DNA of 64,000 nt from Trametes villosa (lineage: Eukaryota > Basidiomycota > Agaricomycetes > Polyporales > Polyporaceae). Location of the stretch: NCBI GenBank assembly GCA_002964805.2, contig PUDQ02000081.1:180697-244696 (forward strand), read 5' to 3'. Shown here piece by piece: positions 1-12,100 of the stretch (within the stretch, counting starts at the first letter, position 1; every line of letters begins with the position of its first letter). The position numbers were made by a program, and so were the translations under genes. The notes below the pieces were generated by a model. That model was given only the letters and a program-made list of their open reading frames with translations. It had not been told where the DNA came from and did no database searches.

Positions 1-3000
1 CACTCGCTGTGACCCAACGCTCACGTCTCTCAGCGTCATCCACCCAAGACTTCACTCCGGCCGCCTCCGAGCTTCCAAACGCCACGCTCGTGCGCCATGG
101 CTGTCTCGGCGTCGCCCCCCTACTCCCTACCATCGCGCTCTCTTTCGCCCTCCTCGATACCTATCGGCACCTCCACGCCGCCTGCCCACGTCTTAGTGTA
201 GATGCATTCTGCCAAGGCGTTTGCAGCCTGCAGAAGGTCAGTCATCGTCCCGGCTTGCGTCCTACTCGCCACTGACAGTATTCAGGTACCCTTCCGCCCC
301 GTCTTCGCTGAGCAATTCTCCCTCACCCACGACGTGTACCTCGACATCCTGTACGCCGTCGACCGGCGTGTCGCCACCGCGCTCTCTCGCGATGGGCCTA
401 ACTGGCGGATGCTCAATGCCTGCCCGCCCTGTCTATATCGCCTGGAAGGGGAACCCCCGCTCAAGTACGACCTTCTCGCGGCAATGGACGGGAACTCCTC
501 GCTCAAGCTGGTGGACTACTCGTATCGCCACGGCGAGGCGCGTGTTGATGGCCGGACGTGGAGGACAGACTTGTACATGTCTACCGACGAGGTCGACACG
601 TTCAAGGACGAAGTCACGAACGCTCAGAAGGTAAGACACCGGCCTCTCCGTCTCGGTTAGACCTAACTAGCCTGAAGCAGTCCGCCCCCGTACTGCCAGT
701 GAACCTCCCCATCGGTCAGGCTGTCGTCAGCGCCGAGGGGGTGGGAACGGCGGGCACTCCGGCTTCATCAAGCACAGCCTCACGCCGCCCAGCCGTAGCC
801 GGCGTAGCTGCGTCGTCGTCAAGTGCGGCCCACGCGCCCTCGTCGTCGTCTGCCCCTCTCGCGGCGACGCCTTCAACCTCTCGGGCGTCGGCATCTGCTC
901 CGTCTCAGGCCACGTCGTCGGCGTCGGGCGCGAGTTCATCAGCCGTGCCGCGTGCCGCGGGGCCACGTACGTCGCGCGGGACCACGTCAGCCTCGTCGCG
1001 CGTAGCAGCATCAGCTGCGGCATCAGCCGCGCCCGTGCCGTCGTCATCAGCCGCGCCCGCGCCGCCGTCGTCAGCCGCGCCCATGCCGTCGTCATCAGCC
1101 GCGCCCGCGCCACCGTCGTCAGCCGCGCCCGCGCCGCCGTCGTCAGCCGCGCCCACGCCGTCGTCATCAGCCGCGACTACGTCAGCCGCCGACGCGCGTG
1201 GGGTGTCCGCGGACGACATGGCCGATGACGGCGAGGAGGAGGAGAGCGCGTGGATACTGGAGGATACCGTAGGTTCGGACACGGTAGAGGAGCCGTCCGA
1301 GGCGAACTCCCTGTGCGCCGAACGATGGCGCAATGCGGGGCCGGAGGTTCGCAAGAAGATGTTCGCGTTGTTTCATACAACCGGCGTCTTCTTGTGCCTC
1401 TGTAGGCACGGGCAAGTTCTCATACTGTGCGATATGATTCGCAGCGGAGAGCTGTAAGTATCTTGTCTCCGAGTATCCTGTATCAGCTAACCTATCTGTT
1501 CATAGGATGAAGTACCCACTCGCCGTCGTGAACAAGCTCCTCGAGGTCTACGGGCCCGATCTCAAGATCTTGCTCGGCTACGACATCGGGTGCGAGTTCG
1601 CGAAGACGCTCAAGCGCAGCTCCCTCGGCGCGCGGGCCCGAGACCACGTCTCGATGGTCGTCCCCGCGTTCCACGGCCACAGCCACAATCGAGGCTGTCA
1701 GCTCGATTGGCACCCGATGTACATGCCCGGCGCTGGGAAGGAGGATTACGAGGGGAGTGAACGTTTTTTTTCCGTGTCGAACGGTCTTGCGTCGAGCACG
1801 CGCCTCGCCACCGCGTTTCACCGGCATCAAGCGATCGAAGAGCACGTCGGATTCTGGGGGCAGCGCAAGCACGCCGAGTCCGGTAAGTCTGCTGTCTTAT
1901 CACGGAGTCCGCTCTAACGGCAGTACTAGGCAAGTTCATATACAACAATTACCGCCAATGCCTGCAAATCCTCGAGGAAGGCGCGCGCGCCCAGGCGGGG
2001 TATGCGAAGAACCTCGGCACCGACGCCGCGGACTACGAAAGGTACCTCGTGGAGGAGCGCGCGTACCTGCAAGGCCTGAAGTCCGAGCCTCCCGAGATTG
2101 CCCTCAAGGTCGAGTACATGGAAGCTCTGGACAAGCTCGAGCAGGAAGGGTATGTAGTGTCATTACTACTATGACAGGGTATTGACGATTTGCAGGATCA
2201 AGGATCGCGCCGCCGTCGAGATGTACAAGAAGCTCGACTTCATGATCATCTACCAGAACTTCGTCGATAGCGATATCCGCCGTGTGAAGAGGGAGTATAC
2301 GGCGTCCATGCGACGTGTCAAGCAGGCCGAGGAAGAGGTCGCGCGGCTGGAGGACCTGCTCGACATCGATACCCGCTGGCTCCCCGGAACGCCGGAGTAC
2401 ACGGCGCTGCGCGAGGAGGTCGGACGGCGTAAGTATCGGCGCGCGCTCGATAACCTCGAGCGCCTCGTCGTACAACGCCTATTCGAGCTCGACAAGCTCG
2501 GGATGAGCGGCGTCGGTACGTACATGATCCATGGTCCGCGAACGCTCGCTAACCTCAGACTATAGCTTACAAGATGCGCGACAAGATCGGGAAGGCTCTC
2601 AAGACCCGCGCCGAGGCTATCCGGAAGGCCGTAGCCGAGTACAACCGCCGCGCCACCGAGCTCAAACCGCCGCGCCCAGCCCTCGTCTGGAACGAGATCA
2701 TGGAGATGGTCTCGTTAGGTGAGTTCGACCTCCTTCGCGACGCGCGACAAGACATTCGCGACAAGCCGTGGGCCAACCGGACACACCGCGAGGCGACCAA
2801 CAACCATTTCAACATGGTGCGCGCGCGCGAGGAGATCGCGCGCCTCAATGTGGAGATCCGCCGGCTGTTCACCTACATGGTCGACGACTACGTCGACCAT
2901 GCTCGCGCTATCAAGGCCATCGAACAGACGAACCCCGCGCTCGCCCACGAGCTTGCGGTACGCCAGCGGCAGCGCAGCGCGGCGAACGAGAAGGTCGTCG

Positions 3001-3275
3001 GCTGGCTGCACAAGACGGCGCAGCTCCCCGGCTTCTCCGGGACTCTGTCGCATGGGCTTCGCATCGGTCGCGGAGCGGTGGACCTCGGTGGGGCGCAGCT
3101 CCCGCCGTGGGTTATGCGCGAGTCTAGCAATGTACGTAGTGTAGACGAGGACGAGGACGACGAGGACGACGAGGACGAGGGCGACGGCATCCCGGGCCTT
3201 GGCGGTGTACGTCAGTCCGGACGGTTTGTGAAGGCCTTAGACAGGATCGGCGTCGATGCGGATAACACGGGCTAG
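1..3275 (+). CDS. KDZ-family transposase, 3' part (5' end outside window)
   Basis: DDE-type transposase of the Kyakuja-Dileera-Zisupton class, which is abundant in basidiomycetes. Exons read as <1-236, 286-630, 681-1453, 1506-1882, 1930-2149, 2196-2515 and 2566-3275 (TAG), all joined in frame across GT-AG introns. Recognisable blocks are the AISL-like stretch and YDVYL-like motif near 120-350, NACPPCLYRLEGEPPLKY at about 415-466, the MDGN motif (about 484-495), the LGYDIGCEF motif (about 1573-1600) and FHGHSHNRGCQLDWHP (about 1670-1716), followed by the GKEDYEGSERFFS and GFWGQRKHAE blocks. The central exon carries a low-complexity Ala/Pro/Ser repeat (about 800-1190) and the C-terminal exon an Asp/Glu run (about 3145-3185). 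No stop or frameshift interrupts the visible part, so the gene looks intact, but the N-terminal CxC cysteine cluster expected for the family would lie upstream. Family assignment is firm; activity is inference. Confidence 0.88.
1010..1185 (+). repeat. 24-bp-period tandem repeat coding SSAAPAPP-like units
   Basis: Within the third transposase exon, copies of a unit close to gccgtcgtcatcagccgcgc recur about seven times with small substitutions, encoding alternating Ser-Ser-Ala-Ala-Pro-x-Pro units. It lies in a non-conserved linker between conserved KDZ blocks, so it is probably a disordered spacer that expands and contracts by slippage. Confidence 0.8.
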
Positions 3276-4399
3276 TACTACTCTCATATCTACGTGCATG
3301 TATCTCTACTAGTATTCATTTCATCACGATGTATTCCGAAGTGAGCACGAGGGGCGCCCGGGCTTTGAGCAGTCGGAATGTGCTCGCGAGTACGAATGTG
3401 CACTCGACCCGTATTGTGCACGTCGACTGATACTGTTCGACGGGGAGTATTTCTCAATGAACCTGCGCCGTGTACAGGCCGCGTGCATCGAGCGAAGGCG
3501 ACGCGAACGTGTCTACGAGCTGAATCGCTGAGCGTGTATGCACTAAGTACTGCTGGGCGCGAGCCACTGTATACTCGATACCGCGCGCGAGGCGCGAGGC
3601 TCGCATGCGGTTTCTACTTTTCCTTCGTGGCTCGCACTTGAGGTATCCGCCCGCAGGACGACACCTAATTTATAGATAATTGCCGTGCAGTAGTTAACTA
3701 CGGGAGATGCTGGCGGTGTGGTAGGGTGTGCCGCCGCCGTTCTCGTACGCGGACCGCAATGATGCTCGAGGGCCACATTTCCCGGCGTCGTTCTTGGTTG
3801 TAGGTATCTCGCGAAATGAGATCTGCAGTGGCCTCCTAGAAGGGCGGCCGCCGGTCGCTGGTCGGAAACTATTCGAGCTTAGAATTTGAAGCTGTCGCAG
3901 ACTCCTGGCGTCCGCGGCGACCTGAGAGCATTCTGGAGAACATGAAACCAACTTGATTAGGGGGAGGCGATAGGTATGAACGGGGGCCGACGGCGCGAAC
4001 GGTACCAGAGGGTGCATAACTACGAGGGCGCACGGCGCGAGCAGACTATGAGATGCAATGCTAGTATAGTACAGTCAAAATTAAGTGGCTGAACGCCCCG
4101 TGGGTAAGACGAGAAGGGGGAGATGAGAGCGGCGCGGAACGTCGTGTATGGTCCGGCGAGAGGTGGTTACTATAATACTGCGGTACGAATATATGATACG
4201 GGGCGCGGCGGGGGATATCCTGAGTCAAGGAGTGTGGTGGTAAACGAGCGGCGGCGCGGGGCATATAGCGAAAGCGCGTGGGGGCGGACGGACGTCGTGT
4301 ATGGTCCGAAATGAGGAGTTACGGGGGAGGCAGGACTTATGGTAGTAAGTAAGGCGGCCGAACCGCCGCGCGGTGGGTGAAGCTTCGACTTCACCTTAT
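3276..4399. other. Intergenic stretch without a supported gene
   Basis: No open frame here has homology I recognise or good codon character. The stretch holds short repeats, such as two copies of gtcgtgtatggtccg near 4140 and 4291. It separates two convergent genes, so it should hold both of their 3' ends. Confidence 0.5.
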
Positions 4400-5843
4400 T
4401 CAGGCGTCGTCGTCGTCCTCCTCGTCGTCGTCGTCCTCCTCGTCGTCGCCCTTCTGCTTCTCGCCCTCGCCCTCCTCGTCCTCCTCGTCGTCGTCCTCCT
4501 CGTCGTCGCGACGCGCGCGCTTTGAGGGTGCCTCGCCGGACTTCTTGCGCTTGACGCCGGCGTCCTTGCGCGGCTTCCGAGCGACCGGGGCCTCCGCGAT
4601 CTTCGCCTCATAGTCTTTGCGGACCTTCGCGAGCTGCACCTGGGTGAGGTGAACGAAACAGCAGGTACCGTTGAGGAGATCGTCGCGAAGCGAGCGTAGC
4701 TCGGCGATGTTGGTGTTCAGCTTCGAAGGGGGGCGCCATTGGGGGTGATTCCACCCCTTGATCGTGATGCCGTAGGCCAGCTCGATGTCGCGCGTGAAGT
4801 GCTTGTAGCTCATGCGCACGTTGCGCTGCCCTGTAGACTCCTCTGTGTGATGTAAGCAAGAGAACGTGTTCTGCAGAGGCTGTACTCACCGAGCCCCTCC
4901 TGAATCAACGATCGGATCTCCTCCTTGAGCCACGCCACCTTCTGCTTCGAGTTCTTGAGCTGGGCTGGATTCGCGCGAGATCAGTGAGGACGGCGCGAAG
5001 CGCGTGGATGAGCGCACTTACAAAAGTAGTCTGTGCCCGCAATCGCCCACGCCTCCGAGATGACGCCAATGCGCTCGGGGTTGAAGTTGCGGAGAGCGCC
5101 CCGGAGGTAATCGCTTAGGGCGTCCGTCGTGAACCAGAAGCGCGGCGCCATGGAGAAGTCGGGGTTGCTGCGGACAACGCAGTAGAACCCTTGGACTCCC
5201 ACTCGGGCTTGCAACCCAAGAAGCTGTTCATCAAGAAGTCAGCTGGTGCCGAGCACAAACGGTCGCGCTGACTCACTAGATCCTCGATCGTCTTGCAGAC
5301 GTGCGCGACGTCCCGCGTACGGCCTCGCTGGTCCAGCCGGAGGCCGTATTGACGAGAATTGCGCTCGTCCTTCAAGGCGTCGACGAGCTCCTCCTTCTCC
5401 TCGCGGGTGAGCTGCTGATATTCCGACAAGCTCCTCTTGCCCAGATCGACGGCACTCCCACCTTCTGTCAGCGGAGAAGTATCAGCGTGAGATCCCCGTG
5501 GGTCAAGTGAGAGCTTACCGCCGTTCTGGGCAAGGTGATGAATCCACGCGTTGTAAGAGTTCGGCTGCCGAGAGCGCCCGAGCTTGAGCGCCCCGGAGAA
5601 CATCGTATTCAGATAGTAATCGGCGCTCTTCCCCGGAAAGCGGTGATGGAGGTTCTGAGCGAAGGCCACGCTCTCGTCATACCAGTGAGCGATCTCCTCC
5701 TCGATGAGGCCCTTGTTCACGGCTCGGACTTGGGCGATCTCCACCCGTTTCTCGTAGGTGAGCTGGGGCGGCTTACGGTTGGACTTCTTGGCCATAATGG
5801 GCCTCGCGACGATGTTCACGGGCTCCCCATTACGAACGTCCAT
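4400..5843 (-). CDS. Unrecognised KDZ-neighbour protein with acidic tail
   Basis: I do not recognise a named family. Reading on the minus strand, exons are about 5843-5519, 5464-5277, 5223-5022, 4964-4890 and 4843-4400, all with consensus splice sites and joining phases. The chosen start is the ATG at 5843 (MDVRNGEP); a second Met (MAKKSNRKPP) lies 17 codons later. The protein has a basic N-terminus, a conserved-looking block around NSYNAWIHHLA, a Glu/Lys-rich helix (LTREEKEELVDALKDER), a middle block RFWFTTDALSDYLRGALRNF, and a C-terminus with a Lys/Arg patch (KRKKSGEAPSKRARRDD) followed by about 35 nearly pure Asp/Glu residues. The basic-then-acidic tail suggests a nuclear, chromatin- or nucleic-acid-associated protein (inference). 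It is convergent to the transposase and followed by a second minus-strand gene, so it may be an element passenger. Confidence 0.62.
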
Positions 5844-6125
5844 GGTGGCTGCGCGTGGACGACAGGTGTCAGAAGGGAGTGACAGGTGGTCGCGCGAGAA
5901 ATGGAAGACGAGGAAGACGAGAACCTGATCCTCGTGGACAGGTGCAACTTCTTTTACATGACAGGAAGGCGCGCAAGGGGCACTGAGAAACAGAAATTTT
6001 TGGGCCAAGAACAGCAACTGAATGGTATAGCAAGCGAGAGATATGCGACGGAAAAGCGAAAGACAAGCGAACATAGCGTGATTGCATTGTAATACAGTCC
6101 GAGAATTTTTACCCGACCGCAGCCA

Positions 6126-7929
6126 CTACTCCGGAGGCACATCCGTGCACATGGCCTCCACCAGTTCATCGGCGACGGCGGACGGGATGCTGAGGTACTG
6201 AACGAGGTAGAGCTTCCAGCACTCAACCGGGAAGCCTTCAACGAGGTCCCGGAACTCCCTGTGGTAGTTCAACGGCAACCCGTGCTTCTGGAGAACGCTG
6301 TGGGTCTCCTGCCCGATCATGCGGTAAAACGTCAGGGGGCGTGAGCGCGACGGCGACACGCCAAGACTGTCACCGCTGCGGGCCGGAGACGGCGAAGCTG
6401 GCGCTGCCGGGGTGGTGAACGGATAGACCGGAAGCTCCCACTCTCCCTGAGAAGTCGTGGGGCTAGAAGGGACGGAGGAGATATCCGACGTGATTGACGA
6501 GCCGTCGGCGATGACGACGGCCGGCGACGAGGAGATGGGAGTCGCGACGCGGCGGGATGGCGCCGGGCTGATGACCCTAGAAATGGCGGGCGACGTGGCC
6601 GAACGGCGCGAGACGGCGCTGACCGCAGTCGACGAAGGCGCCGCCGTAGGCGACAAAGCTCCCGTGATCGTGCCCGACGCCGTCGGGAGAGGAGGGACAG
6701 GGGTGTCGGAGCGCGGGACAACGATGGGCGGGATAGCCGAAGTAGAAGAGACGCGGGCTGCACTCTGTGCAGCGGTCGACTGTGGACCGAACGTGGGGCC
6801 TGAAGAATATGAGCTCGTAGTTACTAGCCACGAAGATGTGGACTTACTGGCCAGCGTGGCGGCCGACGTGCGGAGCCGGGCGAGCTCCGCGTCCTTCCTC
6901 GCAAGGGCTTCCTCGAGGTCGCCGACGCGGCCTCGCAGAATGTCACTCTCCAGCTGGAGAGTGGTCTTCTCCTGGAGCAGGACGTCGAAGTCCTCGCGCA
7001 GCGTGTCGAGCTCGTCTTGGAGGTCTTGTTGGTCCTCGCGGAGCTGGACGATCGTGTCGCGGAGGGGGTTGTTGGTCGCAGACTCCGAGACGGGCAGGCC
7101 CGTGTTGCGAGAGGGGCCGTCCCTGTCGACGGACACCCCGGGGTCAGGAGCTGCAGCGAGCATCGACTCGAGCTCGCCGACGGGGCGACCGAAGCACACG
7201 AAGCGAGAAGTGTTGTACTCGGGGGAGGAGAGTAGCGGGCGGGGAGGCGGACGGGAGCTGGCCGGCGTCGGCGTTGGCGGTGCCGTCTGTCGCTCGCTCA
7301 ACGTGAGGCCGGCCTTCTTGAAGGCGATGAGCCACCGTTCGCAGGTGGGGAGGGCGAAGTGCTCGGCGAAGTCCTGGACCATCCTAGCGACGTGGCGATC
7401 GAGGTCGGGGCGCTCATCCAGCAGGTGGGGAGGGACGTAGACGTCGAGCTTCATGGCCGAGAGCTCGATAGCCTGGCCGGGGCGAACGGTGCCGTCGGTG
7501 TGCACGAAGAACGACGATCCGCCCGAGAACCGATCGAGGGCGGTGATCTAAAGTGAACGTTAGAAGAGAACGGTAAATAACAAGTCGCGGACGTACCGCG
7601 TCGAGCGCGTTGTTCTTGAGCTTCTCGCGGAGATTGTTGCGGATCCTCCAGATGTCCATCTGCGCGATCCCGGTCGTTTGGCGGCCGATCGACCACAGGG
7701 GGTGGAATGTGTCGCGGTTGACTTGATGCTGGCCGTCGCTGTGCATGCCCGCGGTGAACCACGCCACGTCAGCGCTGTCGAACCGAGCCCGGTAGCGTTG
7801 GTAGACCGCGCCATCCCCGAGGTACGTGCGAAGAGACTTCAGGCCGTTCTCGTTGTACTGGAGGCGGCCGATGTCGACGCCGTCGCGCGTCCGGGAGGGA
7901 GGGCTTAGAGGCGTCGTAGGAGGCGGCAT
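6126..7929 (-). CDS. Unrecognised protein with coiled coil and Ser/Pro/Thr-rich linker
   Basis: Exon 1 runs 7929 to about 7597, a roughly 49 nt intron ends near 7549, and the frame then continues to TAA/TGA at 6126. An in-frame 48 nt stretch around 6804-6851 has perfect splice ends (GTAAGT...TTCAG) and may be a second intron. The N-terminal 170 residues look globular (GLKSLRTYLGDGAVYQRY, AMKLDVYVPPHLLDERPD). A coiled coil with Leu heptads follows (about 6870-7060, QLREDQQDLQDELDTLRED). Then comes a long Ser/Thr/Pro/Ala-rich region, and a compact C-terminus (SVLQKHGLPLNYHREFRDL) of about 65 residues. No known domain is recognised. Together with the upstream minus-strand gene it forms a tandem pair next to the KDZ transposase. 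An alternative Met lies upstream at 7963 in another frame. Confidence 0.6.
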
Positions 7930-8828
7930 AGCGGACGGGAGTGGGGAAAGACGTGGGGTTCATGGGAGTTAAAGTCGACCTATTAGTGAGCGCATTAGCC
8001 GAGCGGAGTTAATTCACCTTCTTAGTGGCATAGGCGACGACCCTGCCGTACCCGCGGCGAACTTGAACGCTTGCCATTCTAGGTAGTCCTGATCATCAGC
8101 GCGTGAGCGAGATCTTTCCTAGATCCGTCAAATGACTTACCTAGTGTCCAAGAAGAACTGCCTGGAACGGCTACGGCCCGCGGGTGAGAGTGTAAGGGAC
8201 ACAAGGCGACCTTAGGCTATATCTGAAGGAAGACGAGCCGCAGGTGGAGCGGGACAGGGAAGGGGGCGAGAACGCGGGCGAGGGGGCAAGCGCGAGGGGC
8301 GGGAAGGCGCTGGGAGGCGGGAAGGCGCGGGCGGGAGGGAGGGAGCGCCGGGGTGGCGCGGGGCGGGGAATTGCCGACAGAGACTCCCCGTTTTGGTAGG
8401 CAGGCACGTAGGGGAGCGCCCAGATAATGGCTGCTAGCGCGTGGGAGGAGCAGAAACTAACCGACGGTTAGAATAGGAGCGCGGGGAAAACCGAGCCAGA
8501 CCGATAAGGAAGGAGGGCGGGCGGCGGGAAGCGACGGCGGGGGCGCAACACGTGTTACGAAACGCTAGAGCGGGGAGCGGCACAGCGCCGAGGAGTGTGA
8601 GAAAGGGGGAGGGATTGCCGACGGGGGGATCGGCTACAGCCTGGACCCACAGGATAGCCGGGACGGGGCCGCTCATCAGGAGCTGATTATCTACCACCAT
8701 TATCAGGCGCCTGGAAATCAGCGGTTTCTTGGGAAGCGGTGGGTATGGCCAGAACAGCCCTAAATAGGCCGGATCAGTCACACGGATAAGGCGGTCTAAT
8801 TAGACCGGAGGCGTGGGACAGGCAGGTG
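7930..8828. other. GC- and purine-rich spacer before the retrotransposon
   Basis: No gene is supported. 8230-8360 is a purine-biased (G/A) tract on the plus strand with repeated gagggggcgggaagg-like words. The right end of the KDZ-linked island and the upstream promoters of the minus-strand gene at 7929 should lie here; I could not see a terminal inverted repeat because the left end of the element is outside the window. Confidence 0.45.
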
Positions 8829-9068
8829 GAGGGCGCGCGGGCGCGGGCTCACAAACCTCACGCATTCTTGCCCAAAGACTGTGTGAGGTGAGTTCCCCCG
8901 CGCCCGTTCTCGTACATTGACATCGCGTACTTACCGACCTTGTAGATCTGACGCGATCGCGCCCTTAGGTTAGAATACACGCATTCTTGCCCAAAGACTG
9001 TGTGAGATCTGACGCGATCGCGCCCTTAGCTCGCTACCCGCCGCTCGCCGTCCCGCATAACCTTAAAA
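8829..9068 (+). repeat. 5' long terminal repeat
   Basis: Matches 14034-14273 base for base at an offset of 5205. It starts at gagggcgcgc and ends at ccttaaaa. It contains an internal duplication: cacgcattcttgcccaaaga at about 8859 and again at about 8978, each followed further on by gatctgacgcgatcgcgccc (about 8945 and 9006). The short length and duplicated modules may hold promoter elements of the element. Confidence 0.88.
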
Positions 9069-9083
9069 GGTTATGAGCCCTGC
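9069..9083 (+). other. Putative primer binding site of the copia element
   Basis: ggttatgagccctgc directly abuts the left repeat and resembles the ggttatcagagcc-like sites of other copia elements that pair with initiator tRNA-Met. With the repeat end it forms a 9-bp inverted pair (cataacctt/aaggttatg, 9056-9075). Confidence 0.5.
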
Positions 9084-9135
9084 TTCCACGCAGTGAGAAC
9101 AGAACAGCCCAACAGAACAGAAACCAGAAACAGCC

Positions 9136-12100
9136 ATGTCATTCGAAACCTCGATCAACTCGTCTAAATACAGCGTCCCGAAGCTGGCCACCGATGGATC
9201 CAATTGGGTGACCTACCGTGAGAGGATGAAGGTCATACAGGCGGCGAAGGGGCATATGCCCCACATCAGGGGATCCATCCGTAAGCCACCTCTACCGCCT
9301 CCCATCGACCGGGAGCTCCCACACATACCCCCACGTGCTCCCGCCAACACCGAGCCTCCCCCTTCCGATCCCGATGCATCTGAGACCACCCCGACTCCGG
9401 AACGCCCGACGGCAGGAACGGCGCCTCGCCGAACCACCGAAGGGGTAGATCCGGCCCAGCGGGACGCCTACTCGGATCTCACGGACGAGGCGTACGCGGA
9501 TCTCGTCGACAAGATGGAGAGCAAGTACACCGCGTGGGAGACGAAGGAGGCCGACGCTCGAGCGCTCATCTACGAGACGCTCAGTGACGACCTGTTCATC
9601 GAGGTCCAAAGCCAGCCGACCGCGAAGGACTTGTGGTTGGCTGTAGTCGCTTCCTGCGAAAACAAGTCCTTGATGTATGCGAACGCCATCAGGACCAGGA
9701 TCCAGAACACGCGCTGCCCGGAAGGGGGCGACGTGCGCGCGCATCTAGCGCTCCTTCTCCGCGAACGGCAGAACCTCGCGGCAGTCGGGGTTCGACTCGG
9801 CGAATCGGAATTCGCCGCGATCATCACGAACAGTCTCCCGGAGTCCTACCACTCGCGGGTTCAGTCGATCATCGACATCTCCAGCATCTCAGGCCACACC
9901 ATCCCCATCGAGTTCCTAATCAACAAACTCAACGAGGAGTACGATCGGCGCGCGATCGTGAAGGCAAACGACGCCGCGCTCGCAGCCGCGGCCGCCGCGA
10001 CCGTGACCGCGACCACGAACGCGACCGCCGCAAGCGCCACAACGGGGCGCCAAGGCGTCGAGTGCTACAATTGCCACAGGCGCGGACACATCGCGCGCAA
10101 CTGCCGCAAGAAGGGGGGAGGGCGCGAAGGCCAGCCGTGGCCGCCGCGCTCCGGCGCGGGGGGAGGGAAGGACGACGACGCACCGGGGAACAACGCGAAC
10201 GCCGGCGCGAACGCCAACGCGGCAGCAGAGAGACACCACGGGTTCGTCGCGCTCGGGAACACGGTCACGAGCGCGCTCGCAGCCGCGCCCGGCCTGTACG
10301 TCGACGTGTTCGACAGTGGGGCGAGCGTGCACATCTCGCCCTACCGCGAGCGATTCACGTCCTTCACCGAACTCAAGCCACCGCGCGCGATCACCGCAGC
10401 GAACGGAGACGAGTTCCTGGCTACGGGCGAGGGGGACGTCGAGATATGCGTCCCCAATGGAGGCGTGTCGCGCACGCTGACGCTGCGCAACGTGCTGTAC
10501 TCCCCATCAGTCGCGTTCGCGCTCGTGTCGATCCGGAAGGCCGACGAGGGCGGGTACACTACGGTGTTCGAACACAGTGAATGCCGGATCTACGAGAGGG
10601 CAAGCGAGCTCGACGTCGCGCGCATCCCGCTCACGAACGGGCTCTACCAGGTCGTCAGCCAGTACGTGGAGGTCGGCGCGACCGCCACCGCGATGGAGTC
10701 CGCGCTCGCGACCAGCAGCCGCCCCGGCAGCAAGAAGGTCCTCGAAGTCACAACGTTCGGATTGCATCGCTGTCTGGCGCATGTGTCACTCAAGGCGGCG
10801 AAAGACCTCATCGCGAGCGGGCACGCGACCGGAGTCAAGATCGTAGAGGGCGACGAAGACGAGACCTGCGAGGCGTGCCTCCAGTCGAAGATCACCCGCA
10901 AGGCCATACCCGATGAAGCGCACGGTGCACCACACGACATCGAGATCACGAAGTACGGAGAAAAGTTTCACTCCGACTCGTGGGACGCCGACGCGACGTC
11001 ACTCGGCGGGAACATCAAGTCCGCGCTGTTCGTGGATCAGCACACCCGCACTCACCACGGATACCCGAACAAGTCTGTTGCGGAGACCGCGCAAGCTTAC
11101 AAGGAGCTCGAAGCCGCCGTCCTCACGCAGACGGGGACGCAGATCAAATGGCTTCATAGCGACAACGGGGGCGAGTTCATCGCGCTCAAGGACCACTTAG
11201 CGTCGCGAGGCACGTACTGGAGCGCGTCGACGCCGAGGACCCCCGAGCAGAACGGCATCGCGGAACGCGCACACCGGGTCCACAGAGAGCGCGTGAGCGC
11301 GATGCTCCTCGACGCGCAGCTCCCGCAGTCGCTCTGGGCTCACGCGTACAAGCATTCGATCTATGTGCACAACCGCACCGGACACGCGGCGCTCGGCGGC
11401 ATGACACCCTATGAAGCACGATTCGGCACACCTCCGGACCTCCGACACCTTCGCCCGTGGGGGTCCCAGGTGATCGTTCGACGCGACAAGTCACGCAAGC
11501 TCGAGCCGCGCGGCGCGAAGGGGTTCTTCGTAGGCTTCAGCGAAAACCACCGCGACGCGGTTCACGTGTACTGGCCGGAGCGACGCACGGTGACGGTTGT
11601 GCGGAGCTACATATGGGCGGACGGGTCAGGCGCTGTCGCGAGCGAGGGGGCGACGGATGAGGACGCCGACGTCAACGAGGACGTGGTGGACGTCGACGTC
11701 GATGCAACCGCTCACGACAGCGAGCCACATGACGAGGACAGGGACGATGAAGACAGAGGCGGAGAGAAGGCAGACGCGGGCGCAGAGGATGGCGAGGGTG
11801 TACGAGGAGATGAGGAGGAGGCAGAGGGCGATGGGCGAGAGGCACGCGACGGCGCGGTTGGCGATCCCGAGGAGGACGACATCGTCGAGCAAGAACCTCC
11901 CCCCGCCCAACCTCTAGGTCGCGGGCATCGCATCAAGAAACCATCCCCGCTCGCGAGGCGCATCCTCGAGGGCGAGGGCTCTGCCGACGGGCGCACTGGA
12001 CGCCCTCGCCGCGCTCTGATGGCAGAGGACATCATGGGCGCGATGGCAGCCCTCGAGTCGTGGCAAGAGGAGCCGAATGGTGAGTCCCTTACTCCTGAGA

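Noticed and set aside
1010..1185. CRISPR-like array
   Set aside because: The units are adjacent protein-coding repeats without unique spacers, and the genome is eukaryotic.
727..1354. Overlapping minus-strand frames of ARLTTAA-like and AADDDG-like repeats
   Set aside because: They mirror the tandem repeat in the KDZ transposase exon on the plus strand.
6457..7440. 327-codon plus-strand frame
   Set aside because: Antisense shadow of the coiled-coil gene on the minus strand; composition mirrors its Ser/Pro-rich linker.
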